Of a stretch of 64,000 nt of DNA, positions 33,544-41,069 are shown piece by piece. The position numbers and the translations under genes are program-made. Under the pieces are notes generated by a model. It saw nothing but the letters and a program-made list of their open reading frames with translations. It was not told where the DNA came from and made no database searches. The stretch is from CAVTRI01 sp963737075 (GTDB lineage Bacteria > Actinomycetota > Acidimicrobiia > Acidimicrobiales > Palsa-688): the NCBI GenBank assembly GCA_963737075.1, contig CAVTRI010000001.1, positions 186,001 to 250,000 on the forward strand. Reading direction: 5' to 3'. Within the stretch, counting starts at the first letter, position 1, and the number at the start of each line of letters is the position of its first letter.

Positions 33544-34491
33544 GTGGTCGACCTGCTCGACCGCCGATTGCTCTTCGTGACCGGGAAGGGCGGCGTCGGC
33601 AAGACCACTGTCGCGTCGGGTTTGGCGGCGCTGGCGGCGGACTACGGCAAGCGAACCTTGCTCTGCGAGGTGGACGCCAGAGGCGACGTGGCCGAGCTGT
33701 TCGAGACCGAGCCGACGGCATTTGCCGAACGACAAATCCTTCCCAACCTCTTCGCCATGTCGATGGACACAGAGGCGTCGCTCAAGCAGTACCTGACGCT
33801 GCAGCTCAAAATCCCGCTCGTGGCCCGGGTCGGTCCGCTGGCCAAAATGTTCGACTTCGTGGCCACGGCGGCCCCTGGCGTGAAAGAGATCGTCACCGTC
33901 GGCAAGCTGTGCTGGGAAGTGCGCGAGCGCCACTACGACCTGGTCGTCGTCGACGCCGCCGCCAGTGGTCACATCGTCAGCCAGCTGGCGGCGCCCCAGG
34001 CCATCAACCAACTGGTCCGCGTGGGTCCGGTCCGCCAGCAGACTGGCTGGATGCTCGACATGCTTGGCGACCCGGCGTGCACGGGCGTGATTGTCGTCGC
34101 CACCCCCGCGGAGATGCCTGTCGCCGAGACCGTGGAGTTGACCACCCGTATACGGGCGGAGACCGCGGTGGACCTGGCAGCCATCGTCGTCAACCGGGTG
34201 CTGCCGGAGCTCTTCGGCCGGGGGGAGGAGGAAGTCTTTGCACGGCTGGAGGCGCCGGCGGCCGCCGCTTCGCTGTCCGCCGCCCTCGGCGGCGACGCCC
34301 GGCCGCTCCTCGACGCCGCCCGGCTGACGGTCACGATGCGGCGAAGCCGGATGGAGCACCTCGAGACGCTGCGAGCCGCCGTCGAACCGGGCGTGCCCCT
34401 CCTGTATGTCCCTTATATGTTCTTCCGCCGTCACGGCCTGCGCGCCACTCGGCAGGTGACCGAGGCCCTCTCGGCGGAGCTGGGGTACTGA
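33544..34491 (+). CDS. ArsA/Get3-family ATPase, first of a pair
   Basis: 315 aa SIMIBI ATPase. Deviant Walker A LFVTGKGGVGKTTVASG near residue 10 with the signature Lys kept; VVVDAAASGHIVSQL is the switch II region; VVNRVLPELFGRG follows. In mycobacteria such ATPases occur as an adjacent pair, as here. Not arsenic resistance by context. GTG 33544 start; the next ATPase starts 8 nt after the stop. Confidence 0.85.
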   Translation: MVDLLDRRLLFVTGKGGVGKTTVASGLAALAADYGKRTLLCEVDARGDVAELFETEPTAFAERQILPNLFAMSMDTEASLKQYLTLQLKIPLVARVGPLAKMFDFVATAAPGVKEIVTVGKLCWEVRERHYDLVVVDAAASGHIVSQLAAPQAINQLVRVGPVRQQTGWMLDMLGDPACTGVIVVATPAEMPVAETVELTTRIRAETAVDLAAIVVNRVLPELFGRGEEEVFARLEAPAAAASLSAALGGDARPLLDAARLTVTMRRSRMEHLETLRAAVEPGVPLLYVPYMFFRRHGLRATRQVTEALSAELGY

Positions 34492-34499
34492 GCACGCTC

Positions 34500-35732
34500 A
34501 TGCCCCGTCGTCCGCCCGAGCACGCCGCCGCCAGCATGGAAGAGCTGCTGGCGACGCGAGAGATCGTCGTCACCTGCGGCTCGGGCGGCGTGGGCAAGAC
34601 GACGACGGCGGCCGCGCTGGCGACCATGGCCGCGCTGAAGCACCAGGGCAACGTTCTCGTGCTCACGGTCGACCCCGCGCGCCGGCTCGCAAGCGCGCTC
34701 GGTCTGTCGGGGTTCGGCAACGAGGCGACGCTCGTTCCCGCAGAAGCGTTCGCCGGCGTAGGCGCCGCTCCCCGCGGCCGGCTGTGGGCGGCCATGCTCG
34801 ACACCAAGCAGAGCTGGGACGCGCTGGTTCGCCGCCACGCCCCGGACGCGCAGACCACCCGGCGTATCCTGGAGAACCCCCTGTACCAGAACATTTCCGG
34901 CAAGTTCGTCCAGAGTCACGACTACATCGCCATGGAGCGCCTTTTCGAACTGCACGCGGAGGGCGCGTACGACCTGATCGTCGTCGACACCCCTCCCACG
35001 CGCAACGCGCTGGATTTCATCGAAGCACCCCAACGAATGGCCGAGTTCTTCTCGTCGCGCCTTTTGCGGATGCTGACCGTTCCGTATCGAAGCCGGGTGG
35101 TCAACGCGGCGTCACGCCCCTTCTATCAGGTGGCCGATCGGATCCTCGGGTCGCAGTTCCTGCAGGACATCGCCGAGTTCTTCATGCTGTTCCAGACGAT
35201 GTACGGGGGGTTCGTCCAGCGGGCTCGGGCCGTCGAGCGGCTCATCGGTGACCGCCGCACGACGTTCGTCGTCGTCAGCACGTTGGAGGCGGCTCCGGTG
35301 CGGGAAGCGGAGTTCTTTCTCCGCGTCCTCTCTTCGAAGCGGCTCCACCTCGGCGGGCTGGTCCTCAACCGGGTGCTGCCGCCCTATCTGCTCGACGGGG
35401 CGTCCCTTGAGTTAGCCGAGCAGCTGCGCGCCGGCGCCGGCGAGCTGGCCGCCAAGCTGCTTGGGGGCAATCAGCAACCGCACCTCGGCGACGTCGAGCA
35501 GGTCGAGCGGGTGCTACGTGAGGTGGGCGACAACTTCCGCAACTTCGCTGTCGTCGCTCGCCGCGAAGCGACCCAGCGAGCGGAGCTGGGCGGCCGGCCG
35601 GAGGTGATGGTGACCGTTCCCGAGTTCGACGATGACATCCACGACGTGGGCGGGTTGCTCCGCCTCGGACAGCAGCTGTGGGGCCCTAGCGCCCCGGCGC
35701 CGAAAGCGCCCACACCGGGAACACAGCGCTGA
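34500..35732 (+). CDS. ArsA/Get3-family ATPase, second of a pair
   Basis: 410 aa from ATG 34500. Walker A is VVTCGSGGVGKTTTAAAL: the signature Lys of the deviant P-loop (KGGxGK) is Ser here, as in one member of the mycobacterial pair, so the two subunits are not equivalent. LTVDPARRLASALG, VVDTPPTRNALDFIEAP (switch II), and a Met/Phe-rich hydrophobic segment (FFMLFQTMYGGFVQRARAV) that could bind tail-anchored or hydrophobic clients. A very long open frame from 32073 contains it but runs out of frame through dgt. Confidence 0.85.
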   Translation: MPRRPPEHAAASMEELLATREIVVTCGSGGVGKTTTAAALATMAALKHQGNVLVLTVDPARRLASALGLSGFGNEATLVPAEAFAGVGAAPRGRLWAAMLDTKQSWDALVRRHAPDAQTTRRILENPLYQNISGKFVQSHDYIAMERLFELHAEGAYDLIVVDTPPTRNALDFIEAPQRMAEFFSSRLLRMLTVPYRSRVVNAASRPFYQVADRILGSQFLQDIAEFFMLFQTMYGGFVQRARAVERLIGDRRTTFVVVSTLEAAPVREAEFFLRVLSSKRLHLGGLVLNRVLPPYLLDGASLELAEQLRAGAGELAAKLLGGNQQPHLGDVEQVERVLREVGDNFRNFAVVARREATQRAELGGRPEVMVTVPEFDDDIHDVGGLLRLGQQLWGPSAPAPKAPTPGTQR

Positions 35733-35735
35733 CCC

Positions 35736-37421
35736 ATGGCCACCCTCCCGGAACTGGTCCGCACCCACACGTCGCTCGAGGGGCCCGCCGTTGCCCACCT
35801 ACAGCGCTTGGTCGCCGCGTGGGGGACGTTGTCGGACCTCAGCTTCGCCGACCTGTTGCTGTGCGTGCCGGTGCGCGACATCGAGGACCGGTTCGTGATC
35901 GTCGGACAGGTGAGGCCGACGACGACGCAGACCCTTCACCGGGAGGACCTGATCGGGGACGTGATTGGCCCCGGGGACCGGCCCCTGGTGGCCCGGGCGT
36001 GGAAGCTCGGCAGCGTCGTCGAAGGCGAGATCTCCATCCGGGCCCGGGCGGAGACCGGGCGCCTGGTGTGTATCCCGGTCCGCTATCAGGACCAGCTGGT
36101 GGCCATCCTGACCCGGGAGTCGGCTCTGGCCGTGGGCCGCCGGCCGGGCGAGCTCGAACGGGCCTACGTCGAGGTGTTCGACCGCCTGGCACGGATGATC
36201 TCCGCCGGGGACTTCCCGTTCCCCGTCGACGAGGACATCACCTCTGAAACCCTGCGGGTCGGCGACGGCGTCCTCGTGCTCGACGCCGCGGGGCGCGTCG
36301 AGTACGCGTCGCCGAACGCGGTGAACGCCATCCACCGGGCCGGCGTGTACTCGGGCATCGAGGGCGCTCGCTTGGAGGAGGCCGGCTTCGATCAAACGGC
36401 CGTCAGCGTCGCCTACCAAACGCAGCTGCCGGCCACCGAGGAGGTGACGAGAGGCGAGGACGTGGCGGTGCTCATCCGCTGTGTGCCGCTGCTCGAACAC
36501 GGCAAGGTCAGCGGGGCTGTCGTGCTGCTCCGGGACGTCACCGACCTCCGACGCCGGGACCGGCTGCTGCTGTCGAAGGACGCCGCCATCCGCGAAGTGC
36601 ATCACCGGGTCAAAAACAACCTGCAGACGATCTCCTCGCTCCTCCGGCTCCAGTCCCGCCGGATGCCGGGCGGCGAGTCTCGGCACGCGCTCGAGGAGGC
36701 GGAGCGGCGGGTGCGTTCGATCGCGCTGGTGCACGAGATCCTGTCTCGCGACACCACCGACGTGGTCGACTTCAACGACATTCTGCCCTCGCTGGTGCGG
36801 ATGGCCGAGGACCTGGGAAGCGGCGACCGTCCGGTCCGGATCGATTACGACGGCGAAGCCGGCGACCTGCAGGCGTCGCTCGCCATGCCGCTCGCGGTGG
36901 TCCTCACGGAGCTACTTCAGAACGCCGTCGAGCATGCGTTGCCCCACCGCCATGAGCCAAGCCCGGCCGGCTTCGAAGGCCACCAGCCCAGCCCGGCCGG
37001 CTTCGGAGGCCACCAGCCCAGCCCGGCCGGCTTCGAAGGCCACCAGCCCAGCCCGGCCGGCTTCGAAGGCCACCAGCCCAGCCCGGCCGGCCGTTCGGCC
37101 CGTCACGAGCACGGCTGGGACGAGCCCAGCCCCGCCGAGGGCTGGGAGCCGGCTGCATCCGGGGGCCGAGCCAGCAGGCTCAAGGTCCGGGTCACCTTGG
37201 ACCGCACGGACACCGAGCTCCGCGTCCGGGTGGCCGATAACGGGATCGGCCTGCAACCGGGCTTCTCGATCGATCACACTCCGAGCCTGGGACTGTCGAT
37301 CGTTCGCAGTCTCGTCGGTTCTCAGCTCGGCGGGACCATCTCCATGCGGACCGAAGGGGGGACGGTGGTCGATCTCGTCATCCCGATCGACCGCCCGACG
37401 GACGACCTGGAAAACTTGTAA
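35736..37421 (+). CDS. pdtaS: PdtaS-like sensor histidine kinase with a repeat insertion
   Basis: 561 aa cytosolic kinase. N-terminal GAF-like domain (to about 155), PAS domain (about 170-280, VLVLDAAGRVEYASPNAVN), HisKA_2 with the phospho-acceptor in REVHHRVKNNLQTISSLLRL near residue 289, then HATPase with LTELLQNAVEHAL (N box) and VADNGIGLQPG (G1). PdtaS phosphorylates an ANTAR antiterminator. Between the N box and the next strand lies an unusual 55-residue insert with four 10-residue repeats (residues 409-448). It converges on a WhiB1-like gene, a neighbourhood also found in Mycobacterium tuberculosis. Confidence 0.88.
   Translation: MATLPELVRTHTSLEGPAVAHLQRLVAAWGTLSDLSFADLLLCVPVRDIEDRFVIVGQVRPTTTQTLHREDLIGDVIGPGDRPLVARAWKLGSVVEGEISIRARAETGRLVCIPVRYQDQLVAILTRESALAVGRRPGELERAYVEVFDRLARMISAGDFPFPVDEDITSETLRVGDGVLVLDAAGRVEYASPNAVNAIHRAGVYSGIEGARLEEAGFDQTAVSVAYQTQLPATEEVTRGEDVAVLIRCVPLLEHGKVSGAVVLLRDVTDLRRRDRLLLSKDAAIREVHHRVKNNLQTISSLLRLQSRRMPGGESRHALEEAERRVRSIALVHEILSRDTTDVVDFNDILPSLVRMAEDLGSGDRPVRIDYDGEAGDLQASLAMPLAVVLTELLQNAVEHALPHRHEPSPAGFEGHQPSPAGFGGHQPSPAGFEGHQPSPAGFEGHQPSPAGRSARHEHGWDEPSPAEGWEPAASGGRASRLKVRVTLDRTDTELRVRVADNGIGLQPGFSIDHTPSLGLSIVRSLVGSQLGGTISMRTEGGTVVDLVIPIDRPTDDLENL
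36960..37091 (+). repeat. Four 30-bp in-frame repeats inside the kinase ATPase domain
   Basis: Units start at 36960, 36990, 37020 and 37050, with a partial fifth at 37080. Each unit reads S-P-A-G-F-E-G-H-Q-P; the only difference among the full copies is E to G (GAA to GGA) in the second. The near-perfect DNA identity indicates recent expansion. The insert falls in a loop between the N-box helix and the following beta strand. Confidence 0.9.
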
Positions 37422-37460
37422 CGGGTGACGGTCGGCCTATTACAAATCTAGGGGGCCGGA

Positions 37461-37751
37461 TCAGGAAGCCCGGCGGTGCTTGGCCAGCCAGAGCTTCCGC
37501 AACTTGCGTCGCTCCTCCTCCGAGGTGCCGCCCCATATCCCGGACTCCTGGTTGGTGGCGAGCGCGAAGTCGAGGCAGGACACCTGGGCCTCGCACTTGC
37601 GGCAGACGGCCTTGGCGGACTCGATCTGCTCGATGGCGGGGCCGGTCGTGCCGATCGGGAAGAACAGGTCGGGGTCGGTATCTCGGCACGCCGCTCGGTC
37701 CCGCCAGTCGTCGGTGTCCCAGTCGATGTTGCGACTCCACGTCAGGGCCAC
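37461..37751 (-). CDS. whiB1: WhiB-family Fe-S regulator, WhiB1-like
   Basis: 96 aa. Four cluster cysteines at 22, 50, 53 and 59 (AACRDTDP; AVCRKCEAQVSC), the GIWGGTSEEERR turn and a basic C-terminal tail (RRKLRKLWLAKHRR). It should bind a 4Fe-4S cluster that reacts with O2 or NO and the sigma factor. The DPDLFFPIGTTGPA segment and the adjacency to a PdtaS-type kinase favour WhiB1. GTG 37751 start. A CRP-like palindrome lies just upstream. Confidence 0.9.
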   Translation of the reverse strand: MALTWSRNIDWDTDDWRDRAACRDTDPDLFFPIGTTGPAIEQIESAKAVCRKCEAQVSCLDFALATNQESGIWGGTSEEERRKLRKLWLAKHRRAS

Positions 37752-37772
37752 CTGCGAGCCTCCCGGCAGATC

Positions 37773-37797
37773 GTGAAAACGTTCACTTGAATCAAGT
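37773..37797. promoter_or_regulatory. CRP-type box plus second palindrome upstream of whiB
   Basis: GTGA-N6-TCAC at 37773-37786 (GTGAAAACGTTCAC) has the half-sites of a CRP/FNR box and lies 22 bp before the whiB GTG. Overlapping it is a second perfect dyad ACTTGA-A-TCAAGT at 37785-37797. In M. tuberculosis whiB1 is controlled by the cAMP receptor CRP, so a conserved input is plausible. Motifs seen; binding inferred. Confidence 0.55.
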
Positions 37798-37988
37798 AGT
37801 TAACCCGGAGATCACCGGGGTGTTTCGACAGGGTAAACCTGCAAACGGCCCCGCGCAAGGGCGGCTTGCAAAAAGTTCCCTGGTGAGCGCACTGATCGCG
37901 GGGCGTCGCTCCGGCTCGCGTCTGCCCGCGGTCGCGCACTTGCGACGTCGCTCAGTAGGGGTGCGATCACGGACGCGGGACGGTGACG

Positions 37989-38948
37989 TCACTCATCTGG
38001 CGACCCGACGCACCGATCCTCGGAACCCGGCACGACCAGCCGGAGGGCGTGGCGCTCGTAGCGCAGATCGAGCCGCTGCACCTCTCCCAGATAGTCGCCG
38101 TCGACCTGGTAAGGCAGCGGGCGGTACGCGTTGATGACCACGCGATCCAGACCCTTGTCGACCCGGACCCGCCGGCGGGCGACACGCTGGCCTCCGCGCA
38201 GGGCTGCGCCGACCACCGGCAGCACCGTCGAGAGGCGCAACGTGCGGAGCGTGACGAGGCTGAGCCCGGTTTCGAGGCTCGTTCCGGGGGCGACGTCAAG
38301 CGGACGGTTCCCCAGGAATGTGTAAGGGTTCGTCTTCAAAGCGATACCGAAATAGGCGTCATCAACGGTCCGCTCGCTGCCGTCCCCGGTGGTGACCGTG
38401 GTGGCGAACGCCGGGTGACGGCGGTCGTAATGTCGAAACCAGGTGGCGAAGGCGGCGTACACGAATACTGCGGGCCCGAGGTGACGTTTGAGCGCCGGGT
38501 GTCGCTCTACCTGCGCGACCACCGCGGCGTCAAACCCGAAGCCGACATGGAAGAGGAAATACCGGCCGTTGACCCTCCCCAGGCTCACGGAGCAGATGTC
38601 ACCGTGTCCGAGCGCTCCGAGGAGCTGAACCGTCGCCTCGAGCGGGTCATTGGTCATGCCGATGGTGCGGGCGAACACGTTGGTCGATCCGCCGGGCAGC
38701 ACCGCCAGCGCGGTGCGGGAGCCCGCCAACCCGTTCGCGGCCTCGTTGAGAGTGCCGTCTCCGCCGAGCACGACCACGGCGTCGACCCCGTTGGCGGCCG
38801 CGCCCTGGGCGAGCCGGCTGGCGTGCCCCCGGCGGCTGGTCTCGGCAACAGACAGTTGATGGCTCGCTCCCAAGGCGCTTTGGATCAGCACCCGGGTGCG
38901 TTCGGTGACCGAGCTGGCGGAGGCGTTGACGATGAGCAGCAGGCGCAT
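37989..38948 (-). CDS. Diacylglycerol kinase-family lipid kinase
   Basis: 319 aa. DAGK catalytic domain: MRLLLIVNASASSVT (nucleotide strand), VVVLGGDGTLNEAANGL near residue 60, AVLPGGSTNVFARTIG. The C-terminal beta domain contains FHVGFGFDAAVV and ends PYQVDGDYLG. It phosphorylates a lipid or a sphingoid/isoprenoid alcohol. Downstream of sigB/rsbW on the same strand, 28 bp away, possibly in the same stress regulon. The 237 bp between it and whiB carry the palindromes above. Confidence 0.88.
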   Translation of the reverse strand: MRLLLIVNASASSVTERTRVLIQSALGASHQLSVAETSRRGHASRLAQGAAANGVDAVVVLGGDGTLNEAANGLAGSRTALAVLPGGSTNVFARTIGMTNDPLEATVQLLGALGHGDICSVSLGRVNGRYFLFHVGFGFDAAVVAQVERHPALKRHLGPAVFVYAAFATWFRHYDRRHPAFATTVTTGDGSERTVDDAYFGIALKTNPYTFLGNRPLDVAPGTSLETGLSLVTLRTLRLSTVLPVVGAALRGGQRVARRRVRVDKGLDRVVINAYRPLPYQVDGDYLGEVQRLDLRYERHALRLVVPGSEDRCVGSPDE

Positions 38949-38976
38949 TAGCAGGCCACACCCGAGGGCGCGGGCA

Positions 38977-39720
38977 CTACGGCCGGGCCGCGGTGCGCAG
39001 TTGGGCGACGCTTCGGGCGAGCAGCCGAGAGACGTGCATCTGGGAGATCCCCAGCCGGTGTGCGATCTCCGACTGGGTGAGGCCGTCGAAGAACCGCAGA
39101 TGCACGATCATGCGCTCGCGTGGCGGAAGCGTGGCAAGCAGTGGCGCCAGATCGACCCGCCGCTCAGCGCCGGCCAGCTCGGCATCCTCGGCGCCGAGCC
39201 GCGCACCGAGAGGCTCATCCGCGGCCTCACTCGGTGCAGGCGCGTCGAGAGAGACGAACCGGTAAGCCTGCCCGGCTTCGAGGGCCTCGAGGATGTCCTC
39301 CTCAGACACTTCCAGCTCCGTCGCCAGCTCGGCGATCGTCGGGGACCGGCCGAGCTGCTGGCCGAGCGTGGCCACGGTTTCGCCCAGCCGGAGGTAGAGC
39401 TCTTGCATCCGCCTCGGCGCCCGGATGGCCCAGCCCCTGTCGCGAAAGTGGCGCTTCAGCTCGCCCACGATCGTGTGGGTGGCGTAGGTCGAGAACTCGA
39501 TGCCCCGGTCGGGGTCGAAGCGGCTGACCGCTTTGACCAGCGCCAACGACGCCACCTGAATCAGGTCGTCGAGCGGCTCTCCCCGATTCGCGAAACGCCG
39601 GGCGAGGAACTCGGCCAAGCCCAGGTGGGCCCGCACGAGCTGGTCACGAAGCGCGGGGTCGCGGGTCGCCGCGAATTCCGCGAACAACGCACGCACGGCG
39701 TCACGGCCGTCCACCGTCAC
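38977..39720 (-). CDS. SigB/SigF-type RNA polymerase sigma factor
   Basis: 247 aa group 3 sigma factor. Region 2: DDLIQVASLALVKAVSRFDPDRGIEFSTYA with TIVGELKRHFRDRGWAIRAPRR; region 3 ELATELEVSEEDILEALEAG; region 4: LPPRERMIVHLRFFDGLTQSEIAHRLGISQMHVSRLLARS. The FSTYATHTIVGELKRHFRD spelling is that of stress/sporulation SigB/F. ATG/GTG start overlaps the RsbW-like gene by 4 bases, so sigma and antagonist are coupled. Confidence 0.9.
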   Translation of the reverse strand: MTVDGRDAVRALFAEFAATRDPALRDQLVRAHLGLAEFLARRFANRGEPLDDLIQVASLALVKAVSRFDPDRGIEFSTYATHTIVGELKRHFRDRGWAIRAPRRMQELYLRLGETVATLGQQLGRSPTIAELATELEVSEEDILEALEAGQAYRFVSLDAPAPSEAADEPLGARLGAEDAELAGAERRVDLAPLLATLPPRERMIVHLRFFDGLTQSEIAHRLGISQMHVSRLLARSVAQLRTAARP

Positions 39721-40118
39721 GCGTCGTCGCCCCCGGTGCTGGACCGATGCCGGCGCTTGACCATACGGAACCGCGGTCCTTCCGGGGTGTTCTCGAGCAC
39801 GTGTTCGTCGACGAGCGCGGTGAGAATCACATTTGACAACTCGGACGAGTGGACAGCCTCGGGCCCGGATGCGAAGTGACCCGCTCCCTCGACGACCAGC
39901 TTGTCGTCGACGAGGATGTACCTGACCGACACCGTCCCATCCCGGCCACCGCTGCCGGTCAGTCCGAAGCAGAGCTCGTCGATGGCAAGCCTGAGGTCTT
40001 CTACCTCGTCGTAGCTGAAGCCGAGACGGCTGGCCAGGCCGGCGGCGGTGACGCGGGCGAGGCGCAGGAACTCCGGTTTCGCGGGTACGGCCAACACCAC
40101 CTCGTCTGTGTTAGCCAC
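39717..40118 (-). CDS. rsbW: RsbW-like anti-sigma ATP-binding protein
   Basis: 133 aa GHKL-fold. PAKPEFLRLARVTAAGLAS at the start and EVEDLRLAIDELCFGL, which holds the N-box-like Glu/Asp, are typical of RsbW/SpoIIAB switch kinases that sequester SigB/F and phosphorylate an STAS partner. The G1 and G2 boxes are weak, so kinase activity is uncertain. No RsbV-like STAS protein is in the window. Translationally coupled to the sigma gene. Confidence 0.8.
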   Translation of the reverse strand: MANTDEVVLAVPAKPEFLRLARVTAAGLASRLGFSYDEVEDLRLAIDELCFGLTGSGGRDGTVSVRYILVDDKLVVEGAGHFASGPEAVHSSELSNVILTALVDEHVLENTPEGPRFRMVKRRHRSSTGGDDA

Positions 40119-40234
40119 GTCGGATCACCCCGCTTTCGTCGTCGGGCTGCGGTGAGTCACCTGCGCGCAAGGCGACCTTCGAGTCCAGTGTACGGACAGG
40201 CCGTCGCCCCGTTCCGCGGCGTTCGGCGGTTGCC

Positions 40235-40259
40235 GGTTGGTGAAGAGATCGGCGGGTAG
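40235..40259 (+). promoter_or_regulatory. Candidate SigB/F-type promoter of etfBA
   Basis: GGTTG (40235-40239), a 14-bp spacer and GGGTAG (40254-40259) resemble the GTTT/GGGTAT consensus of actinobacterial SigB/SigF promoters; the etfB ATG is 14 nt downstream. The neighbouring divergent operon encodes such a sigma factor. The spacer is at the short end, so this is tentative. Confidence 0.35.
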
Positions 40260-40273
40260 GCAAGAATCGAGCT

Positions 40274-41053
40274 ATGAACGTAGTCGTCTGCGTCAAGCAG
40301 ATCCCCGATCCGGCGACGCCAGGGAAGCTGGCCGAGGACACGAAAACCCTGGTGCGGGAAGGCAAGCTCATCCTCGACGACTCCGACTCCTACGGGGTCG
40401 AGATGGCGTTACAGCTCGCGGACAAGGCGGGCGGCGGGGACGTGATTCTCGTGTCGATGGCCCCGGGCGGGGAGACGAGCGGGCTTCGCACGGCCCTCGC
40501 CATGGGCGCCGCTCGCGCCATCCTGGTCAGCGACGATGTCCTGTCGGGCACTGACGCCCTCGGCACCGCCAAGGTGCTTGCGGCGGCGATCAAGCGGGCC
40601 GACCCGGACCTGGTCATCGCGGCAACCGAGTCGACCGACGGGTACACCGGGACGGTTCCGATCCAGGTCGCGGAGCTCCTGGGGATGCCCTCAGTGAGCT
40701 TCGCCAAGCACGTGGAGATCACCGATGGAACGGTGAAAGCCGAACGCCAGACGGAGTCCGGGTACGACGAGGTGACGGTGCCACTGCCCGCGGTCGTTAC
40801 CGTCACTGCCGGCGTTGTCGAGCCCCGGTACCCATCGTTCAAAGGCATCATGGCCGCAAAAGGCAAGCCGGTCGAAGAGCTCAAGGTCTCCGACCTCGGA
40901 CTCGACGCCGGGCAGGTCGGGTGGCCGGGCGCGCGGCAGGAGATCGTCTCGGTCCAGCCGGCGGAAGCGCGTCAGGCGGGCGAGATCGTGGTGGACGAAG
41001 GCGACGCCCACGAAAAAATCGTCGCATTCCTCGAAAAGTTGCGGCTGATCTGA
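40274..41053 (+). CDS. etfB: Electron transfer flavoprotein beta subunit
   Basis: 259 aa. MNVVVCVKQIPDP at the start and DLVIAATESTDGYTGTVP carry the AMP-binding and family signature; the long-loop region ERQTESGYDEVTVPLPAV is the usual docking arm. With EtfA it accepts electrons from acyl-CoA dehydrogenases (one at 3.7 kb) and passes them to the quinone pool. etfA follows after 16 nt. Confidence 0.93.
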   Translation: MNVVVCVKQIPDPATPGKLAEDTKTLVREGKLILDDSDSYGVEMALQLADKAGGGDVILVSMAPGGETSGLRTALAMGAARAILVSDDVLSGTDALGTAKVLAAAIKRADPDLVIAATESTDGYTGTVPIQVAELLGMPSVSFAKHVEITDGTVKAERQTESGYDEVTVPLPAVVTVTAGVVEPRYPSFKGIMAAKGKPVEELKVSDLGLDAGQVGWPGARQEIVSVQPAEARQAGEIVVDEGDAHEKIVAFLEKLRLI

Positions 41054-41069
41054 GAGAGGCTGAACGCAC

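Noticed and set aside
32073..34499. Very long open frame (to 35732, over 1200 codons) that contains the second ArsA ATPase
   Set aside because: Upstream of 34500 it is an out-of-frame shadow of dgt, DUF3107 and the first ATPase, with Arg/Gly/Pro-rich composition and no homology.
36960..37091. CRISPR array
   Set aside because: 30-bp units are contiguous with no spacers and are in frame within a protein.
40111..40371. Minus-strand open frame upstream of rsbW
   Set aside because: Half of it is antisense to etfB; the rest is in the divergent promoter region and has no SD.
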